DNA from: an uncultured Eubacteriales bacterium
Lineage (GTDB): Bacteria; Bacillota; Clostridia; TANB77; CAG-508
Assembly: GCA_949288175.1 (NCBI GenBank)
Contig: CASEIV010000010.1
Location: forward strand, 53,720 to 111,759
Direction: 5' to 3'
Length of the DNA: 58,040 nt
A program made the position numbers and the translations under genes. Positions 41,474 to 50,609 of the stretch are shown piece after piece (position 1 is the stretch's first letter; each line of letters begins with the position of its first letter). The notes below the pieces were generated by a model, which saw only the letters and a list, made by a program, of their open reading frames with translations, was not told the DNA's origin and made no database searches.

Positions 41474-42364
41474 ATGGAAGTCATTTATTTTCTAGCAACA
41501 GATGGAATCAAATTAGATGGGTTATTATATACAAGTAAAAATAAAACAGAAGATATCATCTTATCAATTCACGGAATGGCTACAAATTGTATGAAAAAAA
41601 GAGAAACCATAATGGCAAAATTTGCAAATGAAAATAATATAGATTATTTTTGTTTTAACAATCGTGGAAGTGAATTGGTGAAATATACAAGAAGATATAC
41701 AGAAGGAAAAAGAGAAAAAGAGCTAGGTGGAACCAGTTTCGAGGATGTATTAGAAGGATATGAAGATATTACAGGAGCTATCATAAAATTAAAAGAATTG
41801 GGATATAAAAATATATATTTACAAGGACATAGCTTAGGATGCACAAAAATTGTTTACACATATAACGAATTAAAAGATGAACAAGATGATATGGTAAATA
41901 ATATAAAAGGAATTATCTTAAACTCTTTGATTGATATTCCAAGAGCATTAAAGGTATATTTAAGAGACAATTTTGATAAATACTTAGAATATGCAGAAGA
42001 AAAAGAAAAAAATGGACAAGGAAATGAAATGATGCCACAAGAAGCTTTTATACATCCAATTAGTGTAAAAACTTTCTTAAGATATGCAAGAGATTATCAA
42101 GATATTAATTTTGCAAATTTTGGTGAAGAAAATGAACTAAAAGTATTAAATAATATAGATGTACCATTGTTTATGCGTTGGGGAAATGTAAATGAGATGA
42201 TTGTTCAAATGCCAGAAGAATTAGTAGATCTTATGAATAAATGTATTACTAATCCTAATAAAGATATTTATTATATTGATGGTGCAAATCATAGTTATGA
42301 AAGAAAAGAAGAAGAATTGGCTAAACAAGTCATTGCATTCGTGGAAAAAAATAGGAAAAATTAG
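41474..42364 (+). CDS. Alpha/beta hydrolase
   Basis: A 296-residue alpha/beta-hydrolase-fold protein. It has ILSIHGMATNCMKKRETIMAKFANENNIDYFCFNNRGSE at the oxyanion side, nucleophile elbow LQGHSLGCTK (Ser in GHSLG at about 120), a cap region and final His in DGANHSYERKEEELAKQVIAFV. Substrate unknown; esterase or lipase-like activity is likely. It follows trxA by 96 bp and has a strong AAGGAAGGA site. A 21-codon TTG frame in the gap (41389-41454) is not convincing. Confidence 0.88.
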   Translation: MEVIYFLATDGIKLDGLLYTSKNKTEDIILSIHGMATNCMKKRETIMAKFANENNIDYFCFNNRGSELVKYTRRYTEGKREKELGGTSFEDVLEGYEDITGAIIKLKELGYKNIYLQGHSLGCTKIVYTYNELKDEQDDMVNNIKGIILNSLIDIPRALKVYLRDNFDKYLEYAEEKEKNGQGNEMMPQEAFIHPISVKTFLRYARDYQDINFANFGEENELKVLNNIDVPLFMRWGNVNEMIVQMPEELVDLMNKCITNPNKDIYYIDGANHSYERKEEELAKQVIAFVEKNRKN

Positions 42365-42395
42365 AATAGGTGATTTTAAGATTATCTATTCTTTT
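42363..42395 (+). terminator. Terminator of the hydrolase gene
   Basis: AGAATAGGTGAT (42363-42374) pairs along 12 positions, two of them G-U, with ATTATCTATTCT (42381-42392), loop TTTAAG, then a short T run. Confidence 0.6.
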
Positions 42396-42467
42396 CTTGA
42401 TTTAAAATATGTAGGGCTGAATTGTACGATAAAAATGGTAATAATAACAAAAAAAGCCAAAAAAGAG

Positions 42468-42496
42468 TTGTATTTTTTTGGAAATTAATATATAAT
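42468..42496 (+). promoter_or_regulatory. Promoter of the sortase-substrate operon
   Basis: TTGTAT (42468-42473), 17 bp and TATAAT (42491-42496), 31 bp before the start codon. Confidence 0.6.
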
Positions 42497-42526
42497 GTAG
42501 CTGACCAAAATAAAGGAGGGATATCC

Positions 42527-43480
42527 ATGAAAATCAAAAAAAGTAAAATACTAGTGACAGTTATACTTTTAGTAATAATGCTACTAAGTATTTTGCAAAT
42601 TAAAAGTTTGGCAGCTGATTTAGATATGATAGTTGTTAAAGAAAACGACAATCAATATCTAATATATGTTAATAGCATGACAGATGAAAACTTTAGTTTT
42701 GCATTTTCAAATTCAAAAGATGAAGCCAACTTAGACTACAGAGATTCAGTAAAAGATAATGAGGGAAATTATATCGCATATGTGAATGAAGAGTTAAAAA
42801 ATCAATATTTTGGTTCACAAACATATATGTGGGTAAAGACAGCTGAAGAAGAAGTAGTCATAGAAGGAAAAGAAGTTACATTAGATGGAGCAAAAACTAT
42901 AGCAGAGTTAAACCAAATAGACAAACTAACTAAGATAATTACAGTTCAATCAACAGCAGAGGATGAAAAGATAATAATCAATGGAGATCAAGACAAAAAC
43001 TATTATTATCAATTTGCTGTAGCAACTTCATCAGAAGAATACGAGAGATTGTTAGTACTTGTTAATGAAATAAGTCAATACAATCAAGATACAAATGTAT
43101 TTACAAAATTACAAGCGTATAATGAATTAAATACTTTATATAATTCATTAGTAGCAAACTTAGATGATGAAAAATGGGTAGAAACACAAAACTTAGAAAT
43201 AACAAAACCTTATGAAGCAAAACAAGATAGTCAATATGTGTTATGGTTAAGAGATGACAGTGGAAATATGGATATACAATTCTTAACAGCTTATGAAAAA
43301 GAAGTACAAGAAGAAGTAACAACAGTAACTGAAAAAGCAAAAATAGAATATGTAGCATCAGTATTACCTTACACATATGATGAAGCAACAATTTTATTTA
43401 TAGCTCTAGGCGCAGTTATAATTGCGATAGTTACTATATTAGTATTTAAAGCAGTAAAACTAAATCAAAGAAAGAGATAG
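42527..43480 (+). CDS. Secreted protein with an LPYTY sorting signal
   Basis: A 317-residue exported protein. It has a signal peptide of about 29 residues (Lys-rich, then ILVTVILLVIMLLSILQIKSLAA). The soluble part has no family that I recognise. The C-terminus is a sortase-type signal: LPYTY (residues 280-284), a hydrophobic helix and the basic end KAVKLNQRKR. LPxT is canonical but Tyr replaces Gly at the fifth position. A sortase gene follows 5 bp later, making it the likely dedicated substrate. The start at 42527 is set by AAAGGAGGG; the longer frame from 42422 would put 35 residues before the signal peptide. Confidence 0.85.
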   Translation: MKIKKSKILVTVILLVIMLLSILQIKSLAADLDMIVVKENDNQYLIYVNSMTDENFSFAFSNSKDEANLDYRDSVKDNEGNYIAYVNEELKNQYFGSQTYMWVKTAEEEVVIEGKEVTLDGAKTIAELNQIDKLTKIITVQSTAEDEKIIINGDQDKNYYYQFAVATSSEEYERLLVLVNEISQYNQDTNVFTKLQAYNELNTLYNSLVANLDDEKWVETQNLEITKPYEAKQDSQYVLWLRDDSGNMDIQFLTAYEKEVQEEVTTVTEKAKIEYVASVLPYTYDEATILFIALGAVIIAIVTILVFKAVKLNQRKR

Positions 43481-43485
43481 AAAAA

Positions 43486-44094
43486 ATGGGACGTCATAGT
43501 GAAAATAAAGAAAAGAAAAAAATAAAAATTTCTAACATATTACTTTTGATTTTAGTAATGATTGCTATCATTTTAATAGTAACTATTGGAAGAATAATAA
43601 GTGACCGTAATGAAAATGACGAAAACTTAAAACAAGTTATTTCACAAGTAAACGAAAAAGTTCAAAGTGATGCAAATGGTGAAATTCCATATATCGAATA
43701 TGAAGGTTATCAAGTAATAGGAACAATTCAAATTCCTAAAATCGATTTAGAATATCCAATATTAATCGAAACAACAGAAGATTCATTAAAAAAATCCATA
43801 ACGAGATTTGGTGATGGAAAAGTTAATGAAGTGGGTAATTTGTGCCTTGCAGGACATGATTATATAAATAATTCTATGTTTGGAGGTATCAATAAGTTAG
43901 AAAATGGAGATGAAATTCTTATTACAGATTTATATGGAAATAAAGTTACTTATACAGTTTTTGATAAGTATACTACTGACCCAAATGATACTTCTGTATT
44001 AGAAAGTATAGATGTTACTAAAAGAGAAATTACTCTAATAACTTGTATAAATGGTGACCAGGATAGATTAATTATTAGAGCAACAGAAAAATAA
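43486..44094 (+). CDS. Sortase
   Basis: A 202-residue membrane-anchored transpeptidase. The N-terminal cytoplasmic part is basic and followed by a membrane segment (about 19-38); the sortase fold comes after. The catalytic triad is visible: His124 in LCLAGHDY, Cys187 in ITLITCIN and Arg194 in QDRLIIRA. The length and TLxTC context suggest a class D-like enzyme, but I cannot class it firmly. It lies between its probable LPYTY substrate and a giant Ig-repeat protein, so a three-gene surface operon is likely. Confidence 0.92.
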   Translation: MGRHSENKEKKKIKISNILLLILVMIAIILIVTIGRIISDRNENDENLKQVISQVNEKVQSDANGEIPYIEYEGYQVIGTIQIPKIDLEYPILIETTEDSLKKSITRFGDGKVNEVGNLCLAGHDYINNSMFGGINKLENGDEILITDLYGNKVTYTVFDKYTTDPNDTSVLESIDVTKREITLITCINGDQDRLIIRATEK

Positions 44095-44118
44095 AATTTT
44101 TTATAGGGGGAAAAATTT

Positions 44119-45651
44119 ATGAGAGGAAAAATGGATTACAGAACAAAACGAAATATTATAATTACAGTAGTAGTTATAGCACTTTTTGTAATCGCTTCTG
44201 TCAGTACATATGTGTACTTAAGAGGTAACTCAGAAACAGAAGCTGTTTCTGAATTAAATTCAATGACAGAAAATTCAAATGCTAGTCAACAACAAGAGGG
44301 AACAACAGAAAATGAAGAACAACCAAGTACTGAATCAACTACGACAGAAGAAGTGGCTACAACAGAAGAAGTAGCAGATAATGTTTCAGAAGAAGTGATT
44401 GCAACAGAAGAAACAACTGAAACAGAAGAAGTAACTGCACCAGCAGAAGAAGTAGCAAGTGTAGACACAACAAATGATAGTGTACCAGCTACTCAAACAC
44501 AAAACATGCAACCTATAACAACAACAGAATTAGTAGAGGAAACAGTAACAGAAACAAATACACTTGTAGGATTTACACCTGCAGATATTAACTTAGGTCT
44601 ATCACAATTAACAGCTGATTTACCAGCAGATACAGTTGCGCCAGAGTACAAAAAATTAGGAATAACCAATATAACACATTATTATGAAGAAGGTTCAGAT
44701 ATAACTGTTGCAGGTACAGGAGATCAAATAAGAGTTTTAGTTTTATTTGATGAAGAATTAGCAACAGAACCTAAAGTAGATATTTTAGATGCGGAAGGAA
44801 ATGTATTAAAAACAGTAAATTGCGATTTTAGTCAACAAACAACAGATTCAGTTAAAATGTATTCATATTTAGGAAACTTTACTATAGATGAAGAGATGAA
44901 TTTACCAGAAGGTGAAATCCAATTTGTTGTATATGGATATGCAGATGCAGCAGGAAATGAAGGAATAAGATTAGACAATTCAAATGTAAATTATGATCCA
45001 TATTTAAAAGTTGTTTATGACAAAACAGCACCAGAATATAAATCAATGGGAATATTTAACTGGACCAATGAAAATATAGATCATGAAGATGTATCAGTAG
45101 CAACAGCAAATGAACATATTAGATTATTTGTTGCATTCCCAGAAATGTTAGCAGTAAATCCAAAAGTTGACATTTATGGAGAAGATGGAACAGTAACAAC
45201 GATGGATTTAGCATATAGTGAAGGTGCAGAATTCTATTTTGTAGAATTTGACACAACAGAAGACTTAAAGTTACCACAAGGTAAAATACAATATAAAATT
45301 TATGGATATGCAGATGCAGCAGGAAATGTGGGAAGAGACTTAACAGATAATGATACAACAGATACAAGATATCCAGAAGTTGTATATGATACAACAGCAC
45401 CAGAAATCACAGTAAAAGATGGATATGTAGGAAATAAAGATAAAAATGTATATTCAAATGTAAGCTTTAAATTACATGACAACTATGGAGTTAAAGCATA
45501 TAAGATTAATGATGGAGAATGGACAGAATTAACAGTAGATACATGGTCAGATGCAAACTTCCAAAACATCAAAGATAGATTAGTATATGGAAAAAATACA
45601 ATCACATTAAAAGATGTAGCAGGAAACGAAACAACATATGAGGAAACTTAG
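44119..45651 (+). CDS. N-terminal part of a giant Ig-like repeat surface protein (ends at a frameshift)
   Basis: This frame encodes 510 residues: a short basic tail, one membrane segment (about 10-32), a Thr/Glu-rich stalk (about 40-150), two related beta-sandwich repeats beginning APEYKKLGITN and APEYKSMGIFN, and the first 88-residue repeat (APEITVKDGYVG). The stop TAG at 45649 comes directly after a 52-bp deletion within the second 88-residue repeat. Without the two deletions the frame would run to 48736, about 1,550 residues. There is no LPxTG at the far end, so the N-terminal segment is the only visible anchor. AGGGGGA precedes the ATG. Confidence 0.85.
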   Translation: MRGKMDYRTKRNIIITVVVIALFVIASVSTYVYLRGNSETEAVSELNSMTENSNASQQQEGTTENEEQPSTESTTTEEVATTEEVADNVSEEVIATEETTETEEVTAPAEEVASVDTTNDSVPATQTQNMQPITTTELVEETVTETNTLVGFTPADINLGLSQLTADLPADTVAPEYKKLGITNITHYYEEGSDITVAGTGDQIRVLVLFDEELATEPKVDILDAEGNVLKTVNCDFSQQTTDSVKMYSYLGNFTIDEEMNLPEGEIQFVVYGYADAAGNEGIRLDNSNVNYDPYLKVVYDKTAPEYKSMGIFNWTNENIDHEDVSVATANEHIRLFVAFPEMLAVNPKVDIYGEDGTVTTMDLAYSEGAEFYFVEFDTTEDLKLPQGKIQYKIYGYADAAGNVGRDLTDNDTTDTRYPEVVYDTTAPEITVKDGYVGNKDKNVYSNVSFKLHDNYGVKAYKINDGEWTELTVDTWSDANFQNIKDRLVYGKNTITLKDVAGNETTYEET

Positions 45652-46390
45652 AGAAAAATGTATTTTCAAATGTAAGCTTTAAACTATATGATGAATATGA
45701 AGTAATTGCATACAAAATCAATGATGGAGAATATGGAGAATTTTCAGTAAATCAATGGTCAGATGCAAACTTCCAAAACATCAAAGATAGATTAGTATAT
45801 GGAAAAAATACAATCACATTAAAAGATGTAGCAGGAAACGAAACAACATATGAGACAATGTAGCACCTACAATCACAGTAAAAGATGGATATGTAGGAAA
45901 TTTAGATAAAAATGTATTCTCAAATGTAAGCTTTAAACTATATGATGAATATGAAGTAATTGCATACAAAATCAATGATGGAGAATATGGAGAATTTACA
46001 ATCAATCAATGGTCAGATGCAAACTTTGAAAATATTAAAGACAGATTAGTATATGGAAAAAATACAATTACATTAAAAGATATAGCAGGAAATGAAGCAA
46101 CATATGAATTCGTATATGATAATGTATTACCAACAATAGAAGTAAAAGATGGATATGTTGGAGATTTAGAACAAAAAGTATTCTCAAATGTAAGTTTTAA
46201 ATTAAAAGACCAATATGGCGTAGTAGCATATAAGATAAATGATGGAGAATATAAAGAATTTACAATAAATACAGTATCAGATGCAAACTTTGATAACTTT
46301 AAAGGACAATTAGTATATGGAAAAAATACAATTACATTAAAAGATGTAGCAGGAAATGAAGCAACATATGAATTTACATATGATAATATT
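45397..46390 (+). repeat. Four tandem 264-bp Ig-like repeats, two junctions deleted
   Basis: Units 3 and 4 are exactly 264 bp (starts 45863, 46127, next domain at 46391). Unit 1 starts at 45397. Two full units should place unit 3 at 45925; it is at 45863, a loss of 62 bp. This equals the 52-bp and 10-bp gaps seen at the ends of units 1 and 2. Parts of units 1 and 2 are identical over about 100 bp. Confidence 0.85.
45652..45862 (+). pseudogene. Out-of-frame second Ig-like repeat
   Basis: Translated in the frame of position 45657 this stretch reads NVFSNVSFKLYDEYEV, then YKINDGEYGEF and GKNTITLKDVAGNETTYE, clearly the second 88-residue repeat. It is out of frame with both flanking pieces because of a 52-bp deletion before it and a 10-bp deletion after it, each 3n+1. 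It has no start codon or ribosome site. Confidence 0.85.
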
Positions 46391-48736
46391 GCTCCAGAAG
46401 TAGATAAAATACAATTGATTAACTTAGATAATACAAATAGTTCTTATATTAAAAATAAGGAAACAGTAAGATTTAATGTAACATTTAAAGAAGAAATAGC
46501 AACACTTCCAGTATTAACAATTGGAAATCAAACAGCAAACTTTGAAAAAATAGCTGGAGGAAATGGTGAAGTTATATATCAAGCAGATTTAACAATAGAT
46601 GCAACTAAAAATACAGAACTAAAAGAAGGAATATTAGCATTCACAATTTCTGGATATAAAGATATAGCTGGAAATGAAGGTGTTTCATTAAATGAAGCAG
46701 ATGCAAGAAATACATTAATATTTGATAAAACAAAACCAGTAGTAAAAGTAGATGGAACAGGAGTAGATGGATACTATAGATCAGATGTAACTGTAAGTAT
46801 AGAAGATGCAAACCCAGGAACAATACATCTTCATAAAAATGGTGAACTTGTAAAACCATTTGACCCAACAAAACCAATAACAGAGGAAGGTGTATACACA
46901 GTATATGCATCAGATTTAGCTGGAAATAAATCAGAAACAATTGAATTTGTTATTGATAAAACAATTCCAGTTGTAAACGGAGTAGAGAATGGAAAATACT
47001 ATAACCATGATGTAACAATAACAATCATTGAAGAATATATCAAAGACGCAAAAGTTCAAATAAATGGAGATTGGCAAACAATTAACTTAGATGAAAACAA
47101 TCAAGCAACATTTACAGAAGACGGAACATATTTCATCAGAGTAACAGATAAAGCATATAACAAAAAAGCAGAAGTAACATTTACAATTGATAAAACAGCA
47201 CCAACAGCAGAAGTAACATTTTCAAATGATAATGGAAATGCTTTAACAAATCAAGATGTTACAGTAACATTAGTAGCAAGTGAACCAATAAAAGATATTG
47301 AAGAAGAAGGATGGACTAGAGTGGATGACAAAACATTTACAAAAGTGTATTCTGTAGGAGGAAAATATTCTGTAGAAATAGAAGATTTAGCAGGAAATAC
47401 TTCAACAATAAATTATGAGGTAAAAAGATTAGACAAAGAAGCACCAACAGCAGAAGTAACATTTTCAAATGATAATGGAAATGCAATGACAAATCAAGAT
47501 GTTACAGTAACATTAGTGGCAAGCGAATCAATTAGAGATATTGAAGAAGAAGGATGGACCAGAGTAGATGATAAAACATTTACAAAAGTGTATTCAGAAA
47601 ATGGAAAATATTTTGTAGAAATTACAGATAAAGCTGGAAATACTTCAACGATTAAATTTGAAGTAAAAAGAATTGATAGAGATGCACCTGTTATAACATT
47701 ACCAACAGATAATACTTTTGAAGTAGGTGTAGATGTATACACATATCCAGAAGCAGGATCTGTATGGGATGAATTTGACAAAGAAATTGATTTCAAAGAA
47801 GTAAATATTGAATGGTTCAAAGCAAATGCAGATGGAAGCAAAGGGGAAAAAGTAGCAAACTTTGAGTGGAATACAACACTTGCTAATAGAGAATTAGGTG
47901 ATTACTATATTGAATATTGGGTAAGTGATAAAGCTGGGAATATTGCAAAAACACATAGAATATTAACATTACAAGATACTACAGCACCAACAGTAACAAT
48001 AAATGGTGATGTTGAAATGAAAATTCCACAAGGAGGAGAATACACAGAATTAGGTGCAACAGTAAAAGATAACTATGATACAAATCCAACATCAAATATT
48101 GTTATTTACTATTCTGAGACAGGAGAAGATGGAACATATACAACTGTAGATAAAGTAGATACTTCAAAATTAGGAGTTTATACAGTTTGGTATTCAGCAC
48201 AAGATGCACAAGGAAATAAAAGAGAAGCAGTTAGAAGAACAATAAAAGTAGTAGATGCAACAAAACCAACAGTAGAAGTGGAATATAGCACAAAGGAAAT
48301 GGCTAGATCAGTTACAGTAACATTAAAAGCAAGTGAACCAATTATCATTGATGAATCAACTGCTGGTTCATGGAACGACTATGGAAATAATGTTTACAAA
48401 AAAGTACATTACTATAATGGAGAATACACAGTTAACTTCAAAGATTTATCAGGAAATGAAAATAGTGTAGTAATTAGTATAAATAATATAGACAGAAAAG
48501 GACCAAAAGCAGAAATTTCACAAGTTATTAATGAGAAGGAAGAAAATAGAATTGACGTGACACTAGCATTTGATGAAAAAATTGATGAATCAACTTTGGG
48601 CCAAGGATGGTATAAGGTTTCAGGAAAAGAAAACACTTATACAAAAGCATATTACAATGAAAAAACATATGAATTTATTGTAAAAGATGTTTTGGGAAAT
48701 GAATCTACTATAACCTTTACAACAGAAATGAAATAA
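45863..48736 (+). CDS. C-terminal part of the giant Ig-like repeat surface protein
   Basis: The frame is open from 45863 to 48736 (957 codons) without a proper start; the first ATG with long continuation is at 46415, inside a domain and without a ribosome site. It encodes repeats 3 and 4 of the 88-residue series and an Ig-like domain (NKETVRFNVTFKEEIATLP). Next come repeats ending in TFTID, two nearly identical 81-residue repeats (starting APTAEVTFSNDNGNA, 243 bp apart), and DUF5011-like domains (APTVTINGDVEMKIPQGGEYTELGATVKD). No C-terminal anchor is present. It is most simply the downstream part of the gene starting at 44119. Confidence 0.75.
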   Translation, partial: APTITVKDGYVGNLDKNVFSNVSFKLYDEYEVIAYKINDGEYGEFTINQWSDANFENIKDRLVYGKNTITLKDIAGNEATYEFVYDNVLPTIEVKDGYVGDLEQKVFSNVSFKLKDQYGVVAYKINDGEYKEFTINTVSDANFDNFKGQLVYGKNTITLKDVAGNEATYEFTYDNIAPEVDKIQLINLDNTNSSYIKNKETVRFNVTFKEEIATLPVLTIGNQTANFEKIAGGNGEVIYQADLTIDATKNTELKEGILAFTISGYKDIAGNEGVSLNEADARNTLIFDKTKPVVKVDGTGVDGYYRSDVTVSIEDANPGTIHLHKNGELVKPFDPTKPITEEGVYTVYASDLAGNKSETIEFVIDKTIPVVNGVENGKYYNHDVTITIIEEYIKDAKVQINGDWQTINLDENNQATFTEDGTYFIRVTDKAYNKKAEVTFTIDKTAPTAEVTFSNDNGNALTNQDVTVTLVASEPIKDIEEEGWTRVDDKTFTKVYSVGGKYSVEIEDLAGNTSTINYEVKRLDKEAPTAEVTFSNDNGNAMTNQDVTVTLVASESIRDIEEEGWTRVDDKTFTKVYSENGKYFVEITDKAGNTSTIKFEVKRIDRDAPVITLPTDNTFEVGVDVYTYPEAGSVWDEFDKEIDFKEVNIEWFKANADGSKGEKVANFEWNTTLANRELGDYYIEYWVSDKAGNIAKTHRILTLQDTTAPTVTINGDVEMKIPQGGEYTELGATVKDNYDTNPTSNIVIYYSETGEDGTYTTVDKVDTSKLGVYTVWYSAQDAQGNKREAVRRTIKVVDATKPTVEVEYSTKEMARSVTVTLKASEPIIIDESTAGSWNDYGNNVYKKVHYYNGEYTVNFKDLSGNENSVVISINNIDRKGPKAEISQVINEKEENRIDVTLAFDEKIDESTLGQGWYKVSGKENTYTKAYYNEKTYEFIVKDVLGNESTITFTTEMK

Positions 48737-48743
48737 AGATAGA

Positions 48744-48772
48744 AAAAAGGTAGAACTTGTTTCTACCTTTTT
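48744..48772 (+). terminator. Terminator of the surface-protein operon
   Basis: AAAAAGGTAGAA (48744-48755) pairs perfectly with TTCTACCTTTTT (48761-48772) around CTTGT, with more T residues after. Confidence 0.9.
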
Positions 48773-48802
48773 CTAAATTTTTTGACTTAAGGGGGAAACA
48801 TT

Positions 48803-49489
48803 TTGGCAAAAAGATATAAAGAGAAGGAAAGGAAAAGAAGGCAAAACGTAGCACAAAGATATAAAAAAGAAGAGTATAAAGAAGTAGATAACAGAAACAT
48901 AAAAAGTAAGAGTAAAAAAGGAAAGTTGAAATTTATTATAATTTTTATAATCATATTAGTAGCAATCATAGGTATAGGAATAAATCAAAAGTGGTTCGAT
49001 TTTAATATAAGTAGTAATGAAGAGAAAGAAATAACGGAAGAAGAAAAAGAAGCAGATAGAATAGTAAAAGAAATAAGAGATAAAGCAAAACAACAAAGTA
49101 TTATATTAGAAAGTAATTTATTAAATCCAGAAGAACTAACGAATGAGATTTTTTCAAAATTAAATATTATGTCTGAGGAAGAAATACAAGTGATTCAAAT
49201 TCATTATAAATTAAAGAACTTAGACAGTGGAACGATAGATATTTACTATAAAATTAATCATATTGATTTGATGAAAATACATGTGAATATAGATGAAAAG
49301 AAAATAGAAAATATAGAAGAATATACAGATGACAATTTATTACAAAAAGAAGTAATAAGTGATAATTTGAGTGAAAATGTACAAGAGGAATTTGAAAGTA
49401 AGAAAGATAAGTTAGATGCAGATAATAAAAGTGTTAATGTTATTATTACAAATACAGAGATTATAATAAATACTAGTTTTGACAATTAA
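48803..49489 (+). CDS. Single-pass membrane protein, unknown function, TTG start
   Basis: A 228-residue protein. The first 45 residues are extremely basic (KRYKEKERKRRQNVAQRYKK), then one membrane segment (about 47-65, FIIIFIIILVAIIGIGI), then an acidic extracytoplasmic domain of mixed structure (VIQIHYKLKNLDSGTIDIYYKI, SVNVIITNTEIII). I do not recognise the fold. The start is TTG at 48803, 7 bases after GGGGG; no better start exists upstream. It sits between the surface operon and the next promoter and could belong to either. Confidence 0.75.
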   Translation: MAKRYKEKERKRRQNVAQRYKKEEYKEVDNRNIKSKSKKGKLKFIIIFIIILVAIIGIGINQKWFDFNISSNEEKEITEEEKEADRIVKEIRDKAKQQSIILESNLLNPEELTNEIFSKLNIMSEEEIQVIQIHYKLKNLDSGTIDIYYKINHIDLMKIHVNIDEKKIENIEEYTDDNLLQKEVISDNLSENVQEEFESKKDKLDADNKSVNVIITNTEIIINTSFDN

Positions 49490-49504
49490 AAAAGGACAAA
49501 AAGC

Positions 49505-49533
49505 TTGATTATATAAATAAAGTATAATATACT
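49505..49533 (+). promoter_or_regulatory. Promoter of the HEVIH gene
   Basis: TTGATT (49505-49510), 17 bp and TATACT (49528-49533). Confidence 0.5.
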
Positions 49534-49565
49534 ATAAAAAAATAATATATTAAATGGAGGAAGAT

Positions 49566-50597
49566 GTGAAAATACAAAAGAAACTAACGAAGTTAGGTAT
49601 TGTAAAAATAGAAGAATTAAAGCCAGAGATGGTTAATTATATTGCACATTCTGTTACAAATAATATAACCACCACGTTTTTAACTTTACAAATGCAATAT
49701 AATGAAATACTGGCTAAAATGCTAAATTGTAAAATGTATTATGCTAAAATTCCTTCAAATATAGCCAAAGTAAATTATATATATGAAGATAATAGTATGT
49801 ATATTGACGAAAATATAGATATATTGAAATTAGATGAACAATTTTATCATGAAGTGATACATTGTTTACAAGTTGTTAGAAAAAATAATGGAAAGATAAA
49901 AAAAGTAGGACTATGCCATTTTGGGGATTTTGCAATAAATGGTCTAGGAATCAATGAGGCCATTGTACAATACATGGCAGCCAAAATTATGAAAAACGAG
50001 CAGAAAAAAGTTAATATTTATGGTATAAAATTGCAAACGATTAGTCCAAATTATTTTCCTTTAATAACAAATCTGATGGAACAAATTATATATTATATAG
50101 GAGAAGATGTCATTGTACAAGCAGCTATAAATGTAAACGAAAATTTTGAAGATATGTTTTATAATACATTTGAAGAAAAAACAAATGAAGTTATCAGAAA
50201 CTTTGATAAAATATTAGAAATAAGAAATAAATTATCAACAGAAACAAATGAACAAGTTAAAAGTAAACTGGAAAAAAAGATATATGATATCTATCTTGAA
50301 ACGCAAGAATTAATGTTAATTAAATATTATGAACAAATAATACCAAGACTAACAACAGAAAAAGAAGTAGATTTCTATATAGAAAAATTGTTAAAAAATA
50401 AAGTATATTTAGGAATGGAAGAAAAAGAAGAATTTACAGGAACGAATTTCTATGAGAGAAATAAAGAAATCATAATGGAAAGATTTAATCAACAACTTAC
50501 TAAGATAAATAAGCAAAAACAAAGAAAAGCATTGATAGTATATAATCATAAAATAAAAGAATTTTTAAAAAAAACAATCTCTTACTTTTGGAATTAA
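49566..50597 (+). CDS. Putative HExxH zinc metallopeptidase-like protein, GTG start
   Basis: A 343-residue protein of no family known to me. It contains FYHEVIHCLQ, an HExxH motif (His95 to His99), and 32 residues later NEAIVQYMA with Glu131, the spacing and context of a third zinc ligand in gluzincin-type peptidases. No signal peptide or membrane helix is visible, so it would act in the cytoplasm. The C-terminal half is helical and charged, ending KKTISYFWN. The GTG at 49566 is preferred to the ATG at 49554 because GGAGGA (49556-49561) lies between them at the right distance. Activity is inference from the motif. Confidence 0.7.
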   Translation: MKIQKKLTKLGIVKIEELKPEMVNYIAHSVTNNITTTFLTLQMQYNEILAKMLNCKMYYAKIPSNIAKVNYIYEDNSMYIDENIDILKLDEQFYHEVIHCLQVVRKNNGKIKKVGLCHFGDFAINGLGINEAIVQYMAAKIMKNEQKKVNIYGIKLQTISPNYFPLITNLMEQIIYYIGEDVIVQAAINVNENFEDMFYNTFEEKTNEVIRNFDKILEIRNKLSTETNEQVKSKLEKKIYDIYLETQELMLIKYYEQIIPRLTTEKEVDFYIEKLLKNKVYLGMEEKEEFTGTNFYERNKEIIMERFNQQLTKINKQKQRKALIVYNHKIKEFLKKTISYFWN

Positions 50598-50609
50598 AAG
50601 TAAGAGATT
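50576..50609 (-). terminator. Terminator overlapping the ends of two convergent genes
   Basis: AATCTCTTACTTTT (50576-50589) and AAAAGTAAGAGATT (50596-50609) form a perfect 14-bp stem, followed on the minus strand by eight T residues. The left arm lies within the last codons of the plus-strand gene. Confidence 0.8.

Noticed and set aside
44119..48736. Programmed frameshifting to join the Ig-repeat fragments
   Set aside because: No slippery sequence or pseudoknot is evident, and repeat arithmetic shows real losses of 52 and 10 bp that frameshifting would not repair.
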